Below are positions 16,267-24,568 of a DNA stretch of 40,290 nt, piece by piece. Numbering within the stretch: position 1 is the stretch's first letter; each line of letters starts with the position of its first letter. Where the stretch lies: positions 1-40,290 of the forward strand of contig JAIRYT010000081.1 of assembly GCA_031267675.1 (NCBI GenBank), read 5' to 3'. The notes under the pieces were generated by a model. The model searched no databases. It was not told the DNA's origin and saw nothing but the letters and a program-made list of their open reading frames with translations. Source of the stretch: Treponema sp. (GTDB taxonomy: Bacteria; Spirochaetota; Spirochaetia; Treponematales; Breznakiellaceae). A program made the position numbers and the translations under genes.

Positions 16267-17289
16267 TTAATCGGCTTGCTCCGCCTCGGCGGCGGCCGCT
16301 ACTGCCGGCAGTTCGATTGCTTCATAAATCCGCGCCAGATCGTATTCCCCCAGAATTTCCGCTCCGGCCTGGTTTACATGAATGCGATCCGAAGTGCGGA
16401 CGCGGACGCGGCCTTTTTCGGTAAGGCGGTAGCTATTGTAGGAACCGTCGGGGTCGGCAAGCACCGTCCAGTTGTCAATAAATTTTGCCAGGGCAAAATT
16501 ATCATCGCCGCCTGGCATATTACAGGCAAACTCCTGCAAAAATACAATCGTCTTATAGTAGGGAGCGAATTTTTCATTTCCCACAACAGGAAGCCCAAGC
16601 CAAATAAGACGCGCTCCGTCTGCCGTTGCGGCGCGTACCAGGTCCTCGGCCCGTTTGCGGTACGAAAGATTCCAGTCGGCGGTCCCGGCGTAATAGCGCT
16701 TGCCGTTTTCTACAATGTCCTGCGCGTCATTCCCGCCAAGGCAGACAATAACAAGATCCGGTTTATGTTCTTTTAGCAGCAGCGCCATGTGGGCGGGCCA
16801 GTCAAAGTAATCGTCTTTGGAAAGTCCTGTCGAATAACGCCCGTCACGAACTACCGTTTGAACCTCGGGGCGGGCCGAAATCCTGCGCTGTAATTCCGCG
16901 CCCAGATAATCGGCAATCATTGAATCGCCGGCGATAAGCACCTTGATTTCCTTGTTAAGGGGAAACCAGGAATCGCTTGCGGCGGCAGCCGGAATTTCCG
17001 CCGCCTGTACGTCCGGTACGTTTGCGTCCGGGGCAGTAACGCCTGTAAGCGAAACCGAAAATTTTTCCGCCTGACGCGCAAGGGCTGTTTCGGCGGAAGC
17101 AAGGGCGGCCATTCCCGAAAAACGTGAAACAGCCGCGACCGCATCCGCGCCTGTTTCGGCGTTTTTAAAGGGAAGCTGGCGGATAAAGGAATCAAGGCGT
17201 TTTGTTTCCTGCAGCGCCGTTAAAACAAACGCCAGAAAAAAACAAAGAAAAATTAACGGCGCGGCAAACGGTTTTTCTTTTATTCTCAT
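16267..17289 (-). CDS. SGNH-hydrolase-like protein (DUF459 type), membrane-anchored
   Basis: A 340-residue protein with an N-terminal membrane anchor (AAPLIFLCFFLAFVLTAL), a linker of about 90 residues, then an SGNH domain. Block I is IAGDSMIADYLG (the Ser nucleophile in GDS), block III is VCLGGNDAQDI, and the catalytic Asp-His pair appears as SDRIHVNQAGAEIL near the end. It likely faces the periplasm. The start lies 11 nt after the MBOAT acyltransferase gene and has an AAGGAA ribosome binding site. MBOAT plus SGNH pairs commonly O-acetylate cell-surface or secreted polysaccharide, the MBOAT protein moving the acyl group and the SGNH protein transferring or trimming it. The target here is unknown. 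Confidence 0.85.
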   Translation of the reverse strand: MRIKEKPFAAPLIFLCFFLAFVLTALQETKRLDSFIRQLPFKNAETGADAVAAVSRFSGMAALASAETALARQAEKFSVSLTGVTAPDANVPDVQAAEIPAAAASDSWFPLNKEIKVLIAGDSMIADYLGAELQRRISARPEVQTVVRDGRYSTGLSKDDYFDWPAHMALLLKEHKPDLVIVCLGGNDAQDIVENGKRYYAGTADWNLSYRKRAEDLVRAATADGARLIWLGLPVVGNEKFAPYYKTIVFLQEFACNMPGGDDNFALAKFIDNWTVLADPDGSYNSYRLTEKGRVRVRTSDRIHVNQAGAEILGEYDLARIYEAIELPAVAAAAEAEQAD

Positions 17290-17299
17290 TTTGCGTTCC

Positions 17300-18724
17300 T
17301 TAATATGAAAAATAAATAAACGGCATTACGCCTTCCGGTCCCATGCGCAAAATCAAACCGGCAATAAGCGCGCAAAGGACCGCAAAAAGCGGCCAGGGAA
17401 TGCGCCGGCCTGCCCGCATTGCCCACCGGTACGCGGGCGGTCCCGCCGCCTGTAAAAGAAACCCCGCAAGCATGGCGGGCCAGGCAAGCAGCGGAAGCAG
17501 CGCGCCGTTTGTGTTAAACGCGGCAATGCGTTCAATAACCGCAAAAGAAGCCCTCATGTCTTCGGCGCGAAAAAAGATCCAGGCAAAACAAACAAAATTA
17601 AAAACCACAAAAATAGAAACGATCTTTAGCAGAAAAGCGCTGTTTTTGTTCCGGACGCCTGTAAAACCAAACTTTATTTTGAGCGCGGCCCAAAGGTGAT
17701 TAAGCGCGAGCGCCCCGCCGTGCAGAGCGCCCCACACAAGGTAGCGCGGATGCGCCCCGTGCCACAGTCCGCCCAGCACCATGGTGATAAAAAGATTAAC
17801 GTAACGGTTCCCTTTTCTGCTTCCTCCCAGCGGTATGTATAAATAATCGCGCAGCCAGGAGGAAAGGCTAATGTGCCATTTTTTCCAAAAGTCACGAATC
17901 GAAGCGCTCAAATACGGCGAGTCAAAATTACGGGGCAGTTCGAATCCCATAAGACAGCCAATGCCCAGGGCCAAATCGGTATACCCGGAAAAATCACAAT
18001 AGATCTGGACCGCGTACGCGTACACCGATCCAAGAACGGCAAACGAAGAAAAAAGCTCCGGCGTTTGAAACACTTCGCGTACGGCATATTCAGAAAGATA
18101 CGAAGCAATCACCACTTTTTTAAAAAGCCCGCTTAGAATTAATAAAAACCCCCGGTGAAGCCTAAAACGGGTTCTGCCGTGTTCAATCTGCGGAAAAAAC
18201 TGCCCCGGACGAAAAATGGGGCCCGCCATTACGGTAGGAAAAAACGAAAGGTAGCAGAGTACGTATAAATATGGCGGAGTATGCCGCCCCGCTGTTTTTG
18301 ACTTTTTATACTGCTCGACAAGAAACGCGATTGCCTGAAACGTATAAAACGAAATACCGGCGGGAAACCCCCATTCATGAAGAACCGGAAGCTGCAGGCC
18401 GAAGCGCGACAGGAATTGATCGGCGCTTAAAAAAATCAGTTCGCCGTATTTAAAAAAGGCAAGCAGCGCCAGACAGATTAATACCGCCGACGCAAGAAAA
18501 AACGAACGGCGCTGCGCATACCGTTCCATCGCAAGCGCGGCAAGCCACACAAGAAGCGAAACAAGCGCAAGAAGCGGCACAAAGAACAATCCGGAATGCG
18601 CGTAAAAAACAAGATTCGCCAGCACTAAAAACGGCCGGTAAATTGCGGGGCGGCCGCGAAGCGGAATTTGAACAAGCAAAAAAACCAGCAGAAAAACACT
18701 GAATTCCAGACTGACAAAATTCAT
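17300..18724 (-). CDS. MBOAT-family O-acyltransferase (DltB/AlgI-like)
   Basis: A 474-residue polytopic membrane protein. ATG 18724 is preferred over the in-frame TTG 18745, giving MNFVSLEFSVFLLVFLL, the usual AlgI start. Family signatures are visible: GISFYTFQAIAFLVEQYK, SFFPTVMAGPIFRPGQFFPQ, IYCDFSGYTDLALGIG, RDFWKKWHISLSSWLRDYLY, and the catalytic His in TMVLGGLWHGAHPRYLVWG. About ten or more helices are predicted. It is co-transcribed with the SGNH protein gene. There are no dltA/dltC or alginate genes nearby, so D-alanylation is unlikely and polysaccharide O-acetylation is favoured. It is divergent from pyrF. Confidence 0.92.
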   Translation of the reverse strand: MNFVSLEFSVFLLVFLLVQIPLRGRPAIYRPFLVLANLVFYAHSGLFFVPLLALVSLLVWLAALAMERYAQRRSFFLASAVLICLALLAFFKYGELIFLSADQFLSRFGLQLPVLHEWGFPAGISFYTFQAIAFLVEQYKKSKTAGRHTPPYLYVLCYLSFFPTVMAGPIFRPGQFFPQIEHGRTRFRLHRGFLLILSGLFKKVVIASYLSEYAVREVFQTPELFSSFAVLGSVYAYAVQIYCDFSGYTDLALGIGCLMGFELPRNFDSPYLSASIRDFWKKWHISLSSWLRDYLYIPLGGSRKGNRYVNLFITMVLGGLWHGAHPRYLVWGALHGGALALNHLWAALKIKFGFTGVRNKNSAFLLKIVSIFVVFNFVCFAWIFFRAEDMRASFAVIERIAAFNTNGALLPLLAWPAMLAGFLLQAAGPPAYRWAMRAGRRIPWPLFAVLCALIAGLILRMGPEGVMPFIYFSY

Positions 18725-18738
18725 ACTGTTCCACAGAA

Positions 18739-18767
18739 TAGTCAAAATACAAAAAAAATGCTAGTAT
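18739..18767 (+). promoter_or_regulatory. pyrF promoter, leaderless type
   Basis: TAGTCA (18739-18744), exactly 17 bp, then TAGTAT (18762-18767). Only 7 nt separate the -10 from the pyrF ATG at 18775, so transcription should start at or next to the start codon. No Shine-Dalgarno sequence is present. Confidence 0.5.
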
Positions 18768-18774
18768 TCCGGAA

Positions 18775-19674
18775 ATGTCTTACAATATGGATATGCTTTT
18801 TGACGCGGTCGCCAAAAGGGGGCCGGTGTGCGTAGGTCTTGATACTTCGCCCGCCTGTCTGCCGCCCGAGCGCGGGCGTTACGGCAGCGACGCCGACGCG
18901 GCGGCGGCGTTTAACCGCGTCATTATTGACGCGACTCGCGATATTGCGGCCTGCTACAAGGTCCAAATCGCCTGTTATGAAGCGCTGGGCATAGACGGAC
19001 TGCGCTGTTATTCAAAAACACTCGCCTATTTGCGGGAACAAAAGCTGCTGGTTATCGCCGACATAAAACGCGGCGACATCGCCGACACCGCAAAACAATA
19101 CGCGGCGGCTCACTTTTCCGGCGATTTTGAAGCCGACTTTGTGACCCTTTCTCCTTATATGGGAATGGATTCGATTGAACCCTGGCTTGAATGGGCTGTT
19201 TCCAGGGGGAAAGGCGCCTTTGTATTGATGAGGACAAGCAACAGGGGAATGCGCGATTTTGAATACCTTGAACTTGCGCCAAAACCGGAGGAGGATTCGC
19301 GCCGTGTTTATGACGCGGTGGGCGAAAAACTTGCCGCGCTTGCCGCGTCGCATTGCGGGACACGCGGATACGGAGCGTTCGGCGCGGTGGTAGGGGTTAA
19401 TCCATCACCGTACGAACGGGAAGAAGCCGCCCGGCTTCGCGCCCGGTTTGACGGTCTTTTTTTTCTTGTCCCCGGCTACGGCGCCCAGGGCGGAACGGCT
19501 CTGGATGCCGCGATGCTTTTACGCGAAGGAAACGGCGGCGTTGTCAACGCATCCCGCTCGATACTTACCGCGTGGAAAAAAGAAGATAACGCCGATTTTG
19601 AACGCGCCGCTCTTGCGGCCAGAAAAGCGGCGGAAGAAATGCGCGGCGCGTTACAGCAGGCGGTAAAAAATTAA
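18775..19674 (+). CDS. pyrF: Orotidine 5'-phosphate decarboxylase (type 2)
   Basis: It decarboxylates OMP to UMP, the last step of de novo pyrimidine synthesis. It has 299 residues, in line with the longer type-2 enzymes. The N-terminus (PVCVGLDTSPACLP) and the catalytic Lys-Asp array LLVIADIKRGDIADTAKQYA are diagnostic. FVTLSPYMGMDSIEPWL and the phosphate-binding LVPGYGAQGG are also conserved. It is the first gene of pyrF-pyrK-pyrD; its stop is immediately followed by the pyrK start. It is predicted to be translated from a leaderless mRNA. Confidence 0.96.
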   Translation: MSYNMDMLFDAVAKRGPVCVGLDTSPACLPPERGRYGSDADAAAAFNRVIIDATRDIAACYKVQIACYEALGIDGLRCYSKTLAYLREQKLLVIADIKRGDIADTAKQYAAAHFSGDFEADFVTLSPYMGMDSIEPWLEWAVSRGKGAFVLMRTSNRGMRDFEYLELAPKPEEDSRRVYDAVGEKLAALAASHCGTRGYGAFGAVVGVNPSPYEREEAARLRARFDGLFFLVPGYGAQGGTALDAAMLLREGNGGVVNASRSILTAWKKEDNADFERAALAARKAAEEMRGALQQAVKN

Positions 19675-20487
19675 ATGTTTCCAAAGGCAGGCGTCCGCTG
19701 TAATGTCGAAAGCAACTCTCAAATCAGCGGCGTGTTTTTTCGCCTTGAGGTAGCGTGGCCCGGCGCCGTTCCGCAGCCCGGACAATTTTTTATGTGCAGG
19801 CTGCTTCCGTCCGCGGTATTTTTACCGAGGGCAATCAGCTTTGAAACCTTTTATATAGATCCCGGGGGCGCCAAGCGGCTTTCGTTTTTGATCGCCCGCA
19901 AGGGAAAAGCGACAGAGGCGTTCGCCCTGCTTAAAAAAGGCGATGTTGTCGAATTACGCGGCCCGCTGGGAAACAGCTGGCTCACTGTTATGCCGCGCAA
20001 TCCCCCAAAACCAATTGCCCTTATCGGCGGCAACGCCGGCATTGCCCCCCTGACAGCGCTTGCCTGTGCCGTAAAAGCGCAAAACCTGTTCCATTTTTAC
20101 GCGGGTTTCCGTACCGAAAAAAACACCCTGCCGCTCGCCCTGCTGTTAACGCCCGCCGCCGCAAGCGCGGTCATTGCGTGTATTGCCAGCGAAGCGGGAA
20201 AACCCCGCAAAAAGATGTTTGGCGCGGAACGTGTTAAAGGCCGCATTCCGGATTTTGTCAACTATACCGGATATTCCGCTGTTTTTGCCTGCGGAAGCGG
20301 ACCCATGCTCGCGGCGATTGCCGGACACTGCAGGCAGTCGTCAACGCCCTGTTATGTAAGTCTTGAGCGGCCCATGGCCTGCGGTACCGGCGCGTGTCTG
20401 GGCTGCGCGGTACAAACGCGAAACGGCAACAAACGCTGCTGCGTTGAAGGCCCCATCTTTCCGGCAGAGGAACTTGTCTTTGAGTAA
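19675..20487 (+). CDS. pyrK: Dihydroorotate dehydrogenase electron transfer subunit
   Basis: This FAD and [2Fe-2S] subunit passes electrons from PyrD (type 1B) to NAD+. It has 270 residues. It has the ferredoxin-reductase fold: the FAD-binding region around PGQFFMCRLL, the nucleotide-binding IALIGGNAGIAPLTALACAV, and a C-terminal cysteine cluster in ERPMACGTGACLGCAVQT, with a fourth Cys in KRCCVEGP. Its pairing with pyrD indicates an NAD-linked 1B enzyme that suits anaerobic life. Start and stop abut pyrF and overlap pyrD, which implies coupling. A similar subunit architecture recurs in nfnA at 34116; neighbours distinguish the two. Confidence 0.95.
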   Translation: MFPKAGVRCNVESNSQISGVFFRLEVAWPGAVPQPGQFFMCRLLPSAVFLPRAISFETFYIDPGGAKRLSFLIARKGKATEAFALLKKGDVVELRGPLGNSWLTVMPRNPPKPIALIGGNAGIAPLTALACAVKAQNLFHFYAGFRTEKNTLPLALLLTPAAASAVIACIASEAGKPRKKMFGAERVKGRIPDFVNYTGYSAVFACGSGPMLAAIAGHCRQSSTPCYVSLERPMACGTGACLGCAVQTRNGNKRCCVEGPIFPAEELVFE

Positions 20488-21445
20488 ATTTGTTCAGAAC
20501 GCTCCGTCAAAAAAATCCGGCGCGCCAAAGGAAACAGGGCCGGATCTTTCCGTTACGATTGCCGGCGTCGTTCTGCGTAATCCTGTTATTGCCGCGTCCG
20601 GTACTTTTGGCTACGGCGGGGAATACACCAAAGTGTTCGACGTGTCCCTGCTTGGGGGCATCTGTACAAAGGGGTTAACCCTGGCCCCGCGCGCGGGAAA
20701 CAGCGGCGTGCGGCTGTGGGAAACGCCGTCGGGCCTTCTTAATTCAATAGGTCTTGAAAATCCCGGCATCGAAGTTTTTATCGAAAAACATCTGCCCGGT
20801 CTGCGGACACTGGGGCCGGCGGTTATCGCCAATCTTTCCGGCTCTGATATAAAGGAATACAGCGGCGGCGCAAAGCTTCTGGATTCTTCTTCTATCGATA
20901 TGATCGAACTTAATATTTCCTGCCCCAATGTAAGGGAAGGAGGCATGAGTTTTGGCCTGGACAGCGAAAGCGCGGCATCGGTAACAAAAGCGGTGCGCGG
21001 CGCGGCGCCGCACAAACCGCTCATGGTAAAGCTTTCGCCCAACGCGGCCGACCTGGCGGCGATAGCCCGCGCCTGTATCAACGCCGGCGCGGACGCGCTC
21101 TCGCTGGTGAATACCTTTAAAGCAATGGCGATAGACATTGAACAGCGAAAACCGGTGTTCGACAATATAAGCGCGGGCCTTTCCGGTCCGGCGATACGGC
21201 CCGTCGCGCTGCGCATGGTATGGGAATTATATGAATCGCTTTGCCCGAAAGTACCATTGGTGGGAATGGGCGGCATCGCCGACGCCATTGACGCGCTGGA
21301 ATTTTTACTGGCCGGAGCTGCGGCAATTCAGGTGGGGTCTGCAACCTTTGCCCACGCCGGCGCAATGTGCGAAATAATTAAAGGCATACCGGAATATATG
21401 ACGCGTATGGGGATGACTAATTTACACGAAATCCGCATACATTAG
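20480..21445 (+). CDS. pyrD: Dihydroorotate dehydrogenase, catalytic subunit (class 1B)
   Basis: This FMN enzyme oxidises dihydroorotate to orotate. I start it at TTG 20480, overlapping the pyrK stop by 8 nt, because AGAGGA lies 8 nt upstream and the family core begins shortly after (LSVTIAGVVLRNPVIAASGT). A longer frame would run through pyrK. It has 321 residues. Signatures include GGICTKGLTLAPRAGN, the active-site Cys in IELNISCPNVREGG, MVKLSPN, and the FMN-phosphate motifs VGMGGIADAIDALEFLLAGA and AIQVGSA. Its 3' end overlaps the convergent queH gene by 4 bp. Confidence 0.96.
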   Translation: MSKFVQNAPSKKSGAPKETGPDLSVTIAGVVLRNPVIAASGTFGYGGEYTKVFDVSLLGGICTKGLTLAPRAGNSGVRLWETPSGLLNSIGLENPGIEVFIEKHLPGLRTLGPAVIANLSGSDIKEYSGGAKLLDSSSIDMIELNISCPNVREGGMSFGLDSESAASVTKAVRGAAPHKPLMVKLSPNAADLAAIARACINAGADALSLVNTFKAMAIDIEQRKPVFDNISAGLSGPAIRPVALRMVWELYESLCPKVPLVGMGGIADAIDALEFLLAGAAAIQVGSATFAHAGAMCEIIKGIPEYMTRMGMTNLHEIRIH

Positions 21446-21987
21446 CCGCCGGGTTTGGACGTTGCCGCTTCTTCTTCGCTAAAAATACAGCCGCAGTACT
21501 TTTGCATATAAAGTCCCGTTTCGCGGGCCGTTTTTTGGCCTTCCCTAAAGCGGGGGCGAAAATCGCGATATAAAAACGGAACGGCCTGCGATTCGGCGAT
21601 TTTACAAATCAGCGCGTGGTTCTGGTAGGGGCTTACAAGCAATGTCGTGCTAAACGCGTCAAAACCGTTTTCATCCGCAGCCCGCGCGGCAGCTTCAAGA
21701 CGCGTTCGGTAACAGTACGCGCAGCGCGTTTCCTTTGACCAGGGATCGCCCTTCTCCGCGGAAAAGGCGGAAAGAAACGTACGAAGGCCGTACTGATCCT
21801 TTATTATTACTTCCAGGCCGCGCGATGCCGCGTACGATAAAAGCGTGTCGCGCCTTTTTTTATATTCGCCAAACGGATGGATATTGGGATTGTACCAAAA
21901 AAGCGCCGGTTCTATTCCTTCATCACGAAGTGACGCGATACAGCTTACCGAACAGGGAGCGCAGCAAACATGAAGGAGAAGCTTCAT
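21442..21987 (-). CDS. queH: Epoxyqueuosine reductase QueH
   Basis: It reduces epoxyqueuosine to queuosine in tRNA, the non-cobalamin alternative to QueG (family formerly DUF208). It has 181 residues. The vicinal cysteine motif HVCCAPCS near the N-terminus, FWYNPNIHPFGEYKKR, the second cysteine pair in ETRCAYCYRTRLE, TTLLVSPYQNHALI, and the late YCGCIFSEEE cysteines fit QueH and its iron-sulfur chemistry. ATG 21987 is chosen over 21993 because it sits 6 nt after a -10 element. The gene converges on pyrD and diverges from pyrE. Confidence 0.93.
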   Translation of the reverse strand: MKLLLHVCCAPCSVSCIASLRDEGIEPALFWYNPNIHPFGEYKKRRDTLLSYAASRGLEVIIKDQYGLRTFLSAFSAEKGDPWSKETRCAYCYRTRLEAAARAADENGFDAFSTTLLVSPYQNHALICKIAESQAVPFLYRDFRPRFREGQKTARETGLYMQKYCGCIFSEEEAATSKPGG

Positions 21988-21993
21988 GTGCAA

Positions 21994-22022
21994 AGTATAA
22001 ACACGCGCAGCCGCATTGTCTA
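21994..22022 (-). promoter_or_regulatory. queH promoter, leaderless type
   Basis: Minus strand: TAGACA (22022-22017), 17 bp, TATACT (21999-21994), then 6 nt (TTGCAC) to ATG 21987. Both hexamers match consensus at 5 of 6 bases. Its -35 overlaps the -35 of the divergent pyrE promoter. Confidence 0.6.
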
Positions 22023-22044
22023 CGCGCGCGCGTTATGATATGCT
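22016..22044 (+). promoter_or_regulatory. pyrE promoter, leaderless type
   Basis: TTGTCT (22016-22021), 17 bp, TATGCT (22039-22044), then 7 nt to GTG 22052. The in-frame TTG at 22016 and ATG at 22040 fall inside the promoter, which supports the GTG start. Confidence 0.5.
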
Positions 22045-22051
22045 TGCCGTT

Positions 22052-22633
22052 GTGGAACCAATAGATCTGCTCCGCGAATCATTCGCGCTGCTGGAAGGAC
22101 ACTTTTTGCTTTCATCGGGCCGCCATTCCGACAAATACTTTCAGTGCGCGCGGCTGCTTCAATATCCCGAACGCGCGGCCAGGGCTTTAGCTCCGGCGGT
22201 GGAACGTATACGCGCCGACATGGGAAAGCTTGCCATTGACGCGGTGGCCGGGCCCGCGATGGGCGGCATTATTGTCGCGTACGAAATAGGAAGGCAGTTG
22301 GGGCTTCCCGCCTTTTTTACCGAACGTGATGATGCGGGCGTTATGTCGCTGCGGCGCGGCTTTAGCGTTAACGCCGGCGAGCGGATTCTTATAACCGAAG
22401 ATGTAATTACCACCGGAAAAAGTTTTGGGGAATGCGCGGCGGCGCTTGAAGCAAAAGGCGCTGTTGTTGCCGCGCTTGCCTGTGTGGTTGATCGCCGCGA
22501 AAACGCGGAACAGCTGCCCTGGCCTTTATATGCCGCCTGTACGGTGGACGCGAAAAACTGGGCCGCCGAAGACTGCGCGTTGTGCGGACAGGGAATTCCC
22601 ATAGATAAACCGGGATCGCGAAAAGTAATATGA
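22052..22633 (+). CDS. pyrE: Orotate phosphoribosyltransferase
   Basis: It makes OMP from orotate and PRPP. From GTG 22052 it has 193 residues and reads (M)EPIDLLRESFALLEGHFLLS, then SGRHSDKYFQCA, the usual compact start of this family. The PRPP-binding signature is RILITEDVITTGKSFGE, and the core AVAGPAMGGIIVAYEIGRQL is intact. Earlier in-frame starts (TTG 22016, ATG 22040) add a short extension without a ribosome binding site and lie in the promoter. Its end overlaps the next gene's ATG by 4 nt. With pyrF, pyrK and pyrD, three enzymatic steps to UMP are encoded here; pyrB and pyrC are not in the window. Confidence 0.95.
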   Translation: MEPIDLLRESFALLEGHFLLSSGRHSDKYFQCARLLQYPERAARALAPAVERIRADMGKLAIDAVAGPAMGGIIVAYEIGRQLGLPAFFTERDDAGVMSLRRGFSVNAGERILITEDVITTGKSFGECAAALEAKGAVVAALACVVDRRENAEQLPWPLYAACTVDAKNWAAEDCALCGQGIPIDKPGSRKVI

Positions 22634-23442
22634 TCGGGGACTGCGCCGGGGGTTCACGGGCTTTTAGCATCATCCATGAAGATGAAAATCTTGTTGCGGT
22701 AAATAAATCACCGGGAATCGCGGTAGGCGGTGATCGCTGGGACAGGGAAGCGCCGCGTCTTGATACGCTGCTCGAAGCCTTTTTGGCGGAACATTCCGGC
22801 GGATCTTCGGCGGACACCGGCAGACTCTTTACGGTGCACCGTATTGATAAAGATACCTCGGGGCTGGTTGTGTTTGCAAAAAACGCAAAAACACATAAAA
22901 CAGTAAGCGCCCTCTTTGAAACACGCAAAGCGGAAAAAACCTACACTGCCGTTATTTACGGCCGGCCCCATTGGCCCGGCAACATCACGGAATGCGCGGA
23001 GTCGTTGTTTGTCAACACCGCGAAACATCTTACCATTATCGATAATTGCCGGGGCAAAGCTTCGCTTACCCGTTTTCAACTGCTGCTTTCTTCGGGAAAC
23101 TACAGTGTCGTAGAAGCCCGCCCCGCGACAGGAAGGACGCATCAGATCCGCGTACACCTTGCCTCGCTCGGCTGCCCGATAGTCTGCGATCCCGTTTATG
23201 GAAGGCACAGCCGTTCCAACGGCCGGGCGAACGGCGGCATGGAAGGAGTTTATCTTTCTTCGTTCAAACGGAACTGGCGCGGCGACAGCGCGGAGGAACG
23301 GCCTTTGCTGGCGCGGCTTGGCCTTCACGCGCTGCGCCTTGAACTGCCGCTGCCAAACAGCGAGCGGCTTTGTCTTGAAGCGCCGTTATCAAAAGATATG
23401 GCGGTTCTTGTTAAACAGATGACAAAGGCGGCGAAGATATAG
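22630..23442 (+). CDS. RluA-family pseudouridine synthase
   Basis: It isomerises specific uridines of rRNA or tRNA to pseudouridine. It has 270 residues without an N-terminal S4 domain. It starts IIHEDENLVAVNKSPGIAV; the catalytic Asp lies in the signature HRIDKDTSGLVVFAKN. The later conserved block is ARPATGRTHQIRVHLASLG followed by CPIVCDPVYG. It is translationally coupled to pyrE through an ATGA overlap. The C-terminal 32 bp overlap the convergent rsm22-like gene. The exact target (RluC, RluD, TruC or other) cannot be decided from this. Confidence 0.92.
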   Translation: MIGDCAGGSRAFSIIHEDENLVAVNKSPGIAVGGDRWDREAPRLDTLLEAFLAEHSGGSSADTGRLFTVHRIDKDTSGLVVFAKNAKTHKTVSALFETRKAEKTYTAVIYGRPHWPGNITECAESLFVNTAKHLTIIDNCRGKASLTRFQLLLSSGNYSVVEARPATGRTHQIRVHLASLGCPIVCDPVYGRHSRSNGRANGGMEGVYLSSFKRNWRGDSAEERPLLARLGLHALRLELPLPNSERLCLEAPLSKDMAVLVKQMTKAAKI

Positions 23443-24568
23443 TAAAGATCGCCGCGCCGCTTTTTGTATCTTTTCCGTCTGCCGGGGATTGGTTGATTAA
23501 CGCGCCCGGCAGCAGCGGGGCGGTTTTTTCTTTGCTTCCGCGTACCAGCGCAAGGCCCTGTTCGTAACAGCCGTACCGTCCAAAAAATCCTTCTTCCCGG
23601 CCCGGCAGGGGAAACGCGTCAGAAATAATCCGTATTTTATTGGTATTTGCTTCTATCGTAGATGTTGCAGGAGCGGGGGTCTTTTGCGCGAATAAAAAAC
23701 TTACTACAGCGCGTTCTTTGGGAATCCCCGCGGCGTTCGACAGCGCTTTTAAACGTTCCGGCGCATCGCTGGTATCTGTTGGAAAATGGCACCATTTTTT
23801 GTTTGCGCCGGAGGGCATGGGACAGCTGCCGCAGTGGGTACAGGGCGCTTTGATCGATATTCCGTGTTTACCGAGCGCGGTTCGAAGCGCGCTGATAAAA
23901 CGGCCCGAAGGCGGCGTCCCCGGCTCTACAACCAAAACATGACCGTTTTCTTTTATGCGCGCATCAATCAATACCGCGGCTTTTTCTACGCCGGCGCTTT
24001 CGTTAAATACATTTGCCGCGGCAATCAACGACGAACGCTTTCCGTACAGCGGCGCGTCAAGGGGCCCCCTGATTGTTTTGACGCGCCACAAGCGCAGGCC
24101 GGCCGATTCCATAATCAGCGCGTCAAATAATTTTCGGCCCGCGTCAAGAATCAGTCCGGTACGATCCACACAGCGGAATTCCAGTTTACAGTTTCGCAGG
24201 GCCGGAAACGAGATCCACAGGGCAATGGGCAGCGTCAGGGGGCCTGACCCCAGATCGGTAACCGCGTCGTCTTCGTCAAGCTCCGGGAATCGCCCGCCCG
24301 ATTCAGAAGCAATGCCGCCAAACAATTTGCAAAGCTTATATACATTCCAGGGAAGGTAGTGGTACAAATATGCCGAAAGCATCGCCGGCCGCCCAAGGTA
24401 ACCGGTATCGCGGATTTTGCGGTCGCTGGTAAACAGGCGCGAAAGTTCCGCCACATCGCCGGGAAGATTCCGGCGAAAGCGTTTTTCCAGCGGAAAGTTC
24501 CGCGCAATCAGATCCAGAAACTGATCAATCGCCGAACGTGTTTTTTGATCCAGCGCCGGAAACAACAT
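23411..24568 (-). CDS. Rsm22-family small-subunit rRNA methyltransferase-like protein
   Basis: A 385-residue SAM-dependent methyltransferase-like protein. The SAM-binding motif I region is AVTDLGSGPLTLPIALW, with the acidic RCVDRT following. The cysteine cluster APCTHCGSCPMPSGANKKWC is the hallmark of Rsm22 (Pfam PF09243), which is linked to the mitochondrial and bacterial small ribosomal subunit. Recent work on the mitochondrial homologue treats it as an iron-sulfur assembly factor, so methyltransferase activity should not be assumed. Its ATG overlaps the der stop by 1 nt (TAATG), making it the third gene of ptsI-der-rsm22. Confidence 0.82.
   Translation of the reverse strand: MLFPALDQKTRSAIDQFLDLIARNFPLEKRFRRNLPGDVAELSRLFTSDRKIRDTGYLGRPAMLSAYLYHYLPWNVYKLCKLFGGIASESGGRFPELDEDDAVTDLGSGPLTLPIALWISFPALRNCKLEFRCVDRTGLILDAGRKLFDALIMESAGLRLWRVKTIRGPLDAPLYGKRSSLIAAANVFNESAGVEKAAVLIDARIKENGHVLVVEPGTPPSGRFISALRTALGKHGISIKAPCTHCGSCPMPSGANKKWCHFPTDTSDAPERLKALSNAAGIPKERAVVSFLFAQKTPAPATSTIEANTNKIRIISDAFPLPGREEGFFGRYGCYEQGLALVRGSKEKTAPLLPGALINQSPADGKDTKSGAAIFTISSPPLSSV

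Noticed and set aside
20363-20479. pyrD starting at 20363
   Set aside because: This part is the shadow of the pyrK cysteine-cluster region; TTG 20480 with AGAGGA fits better.
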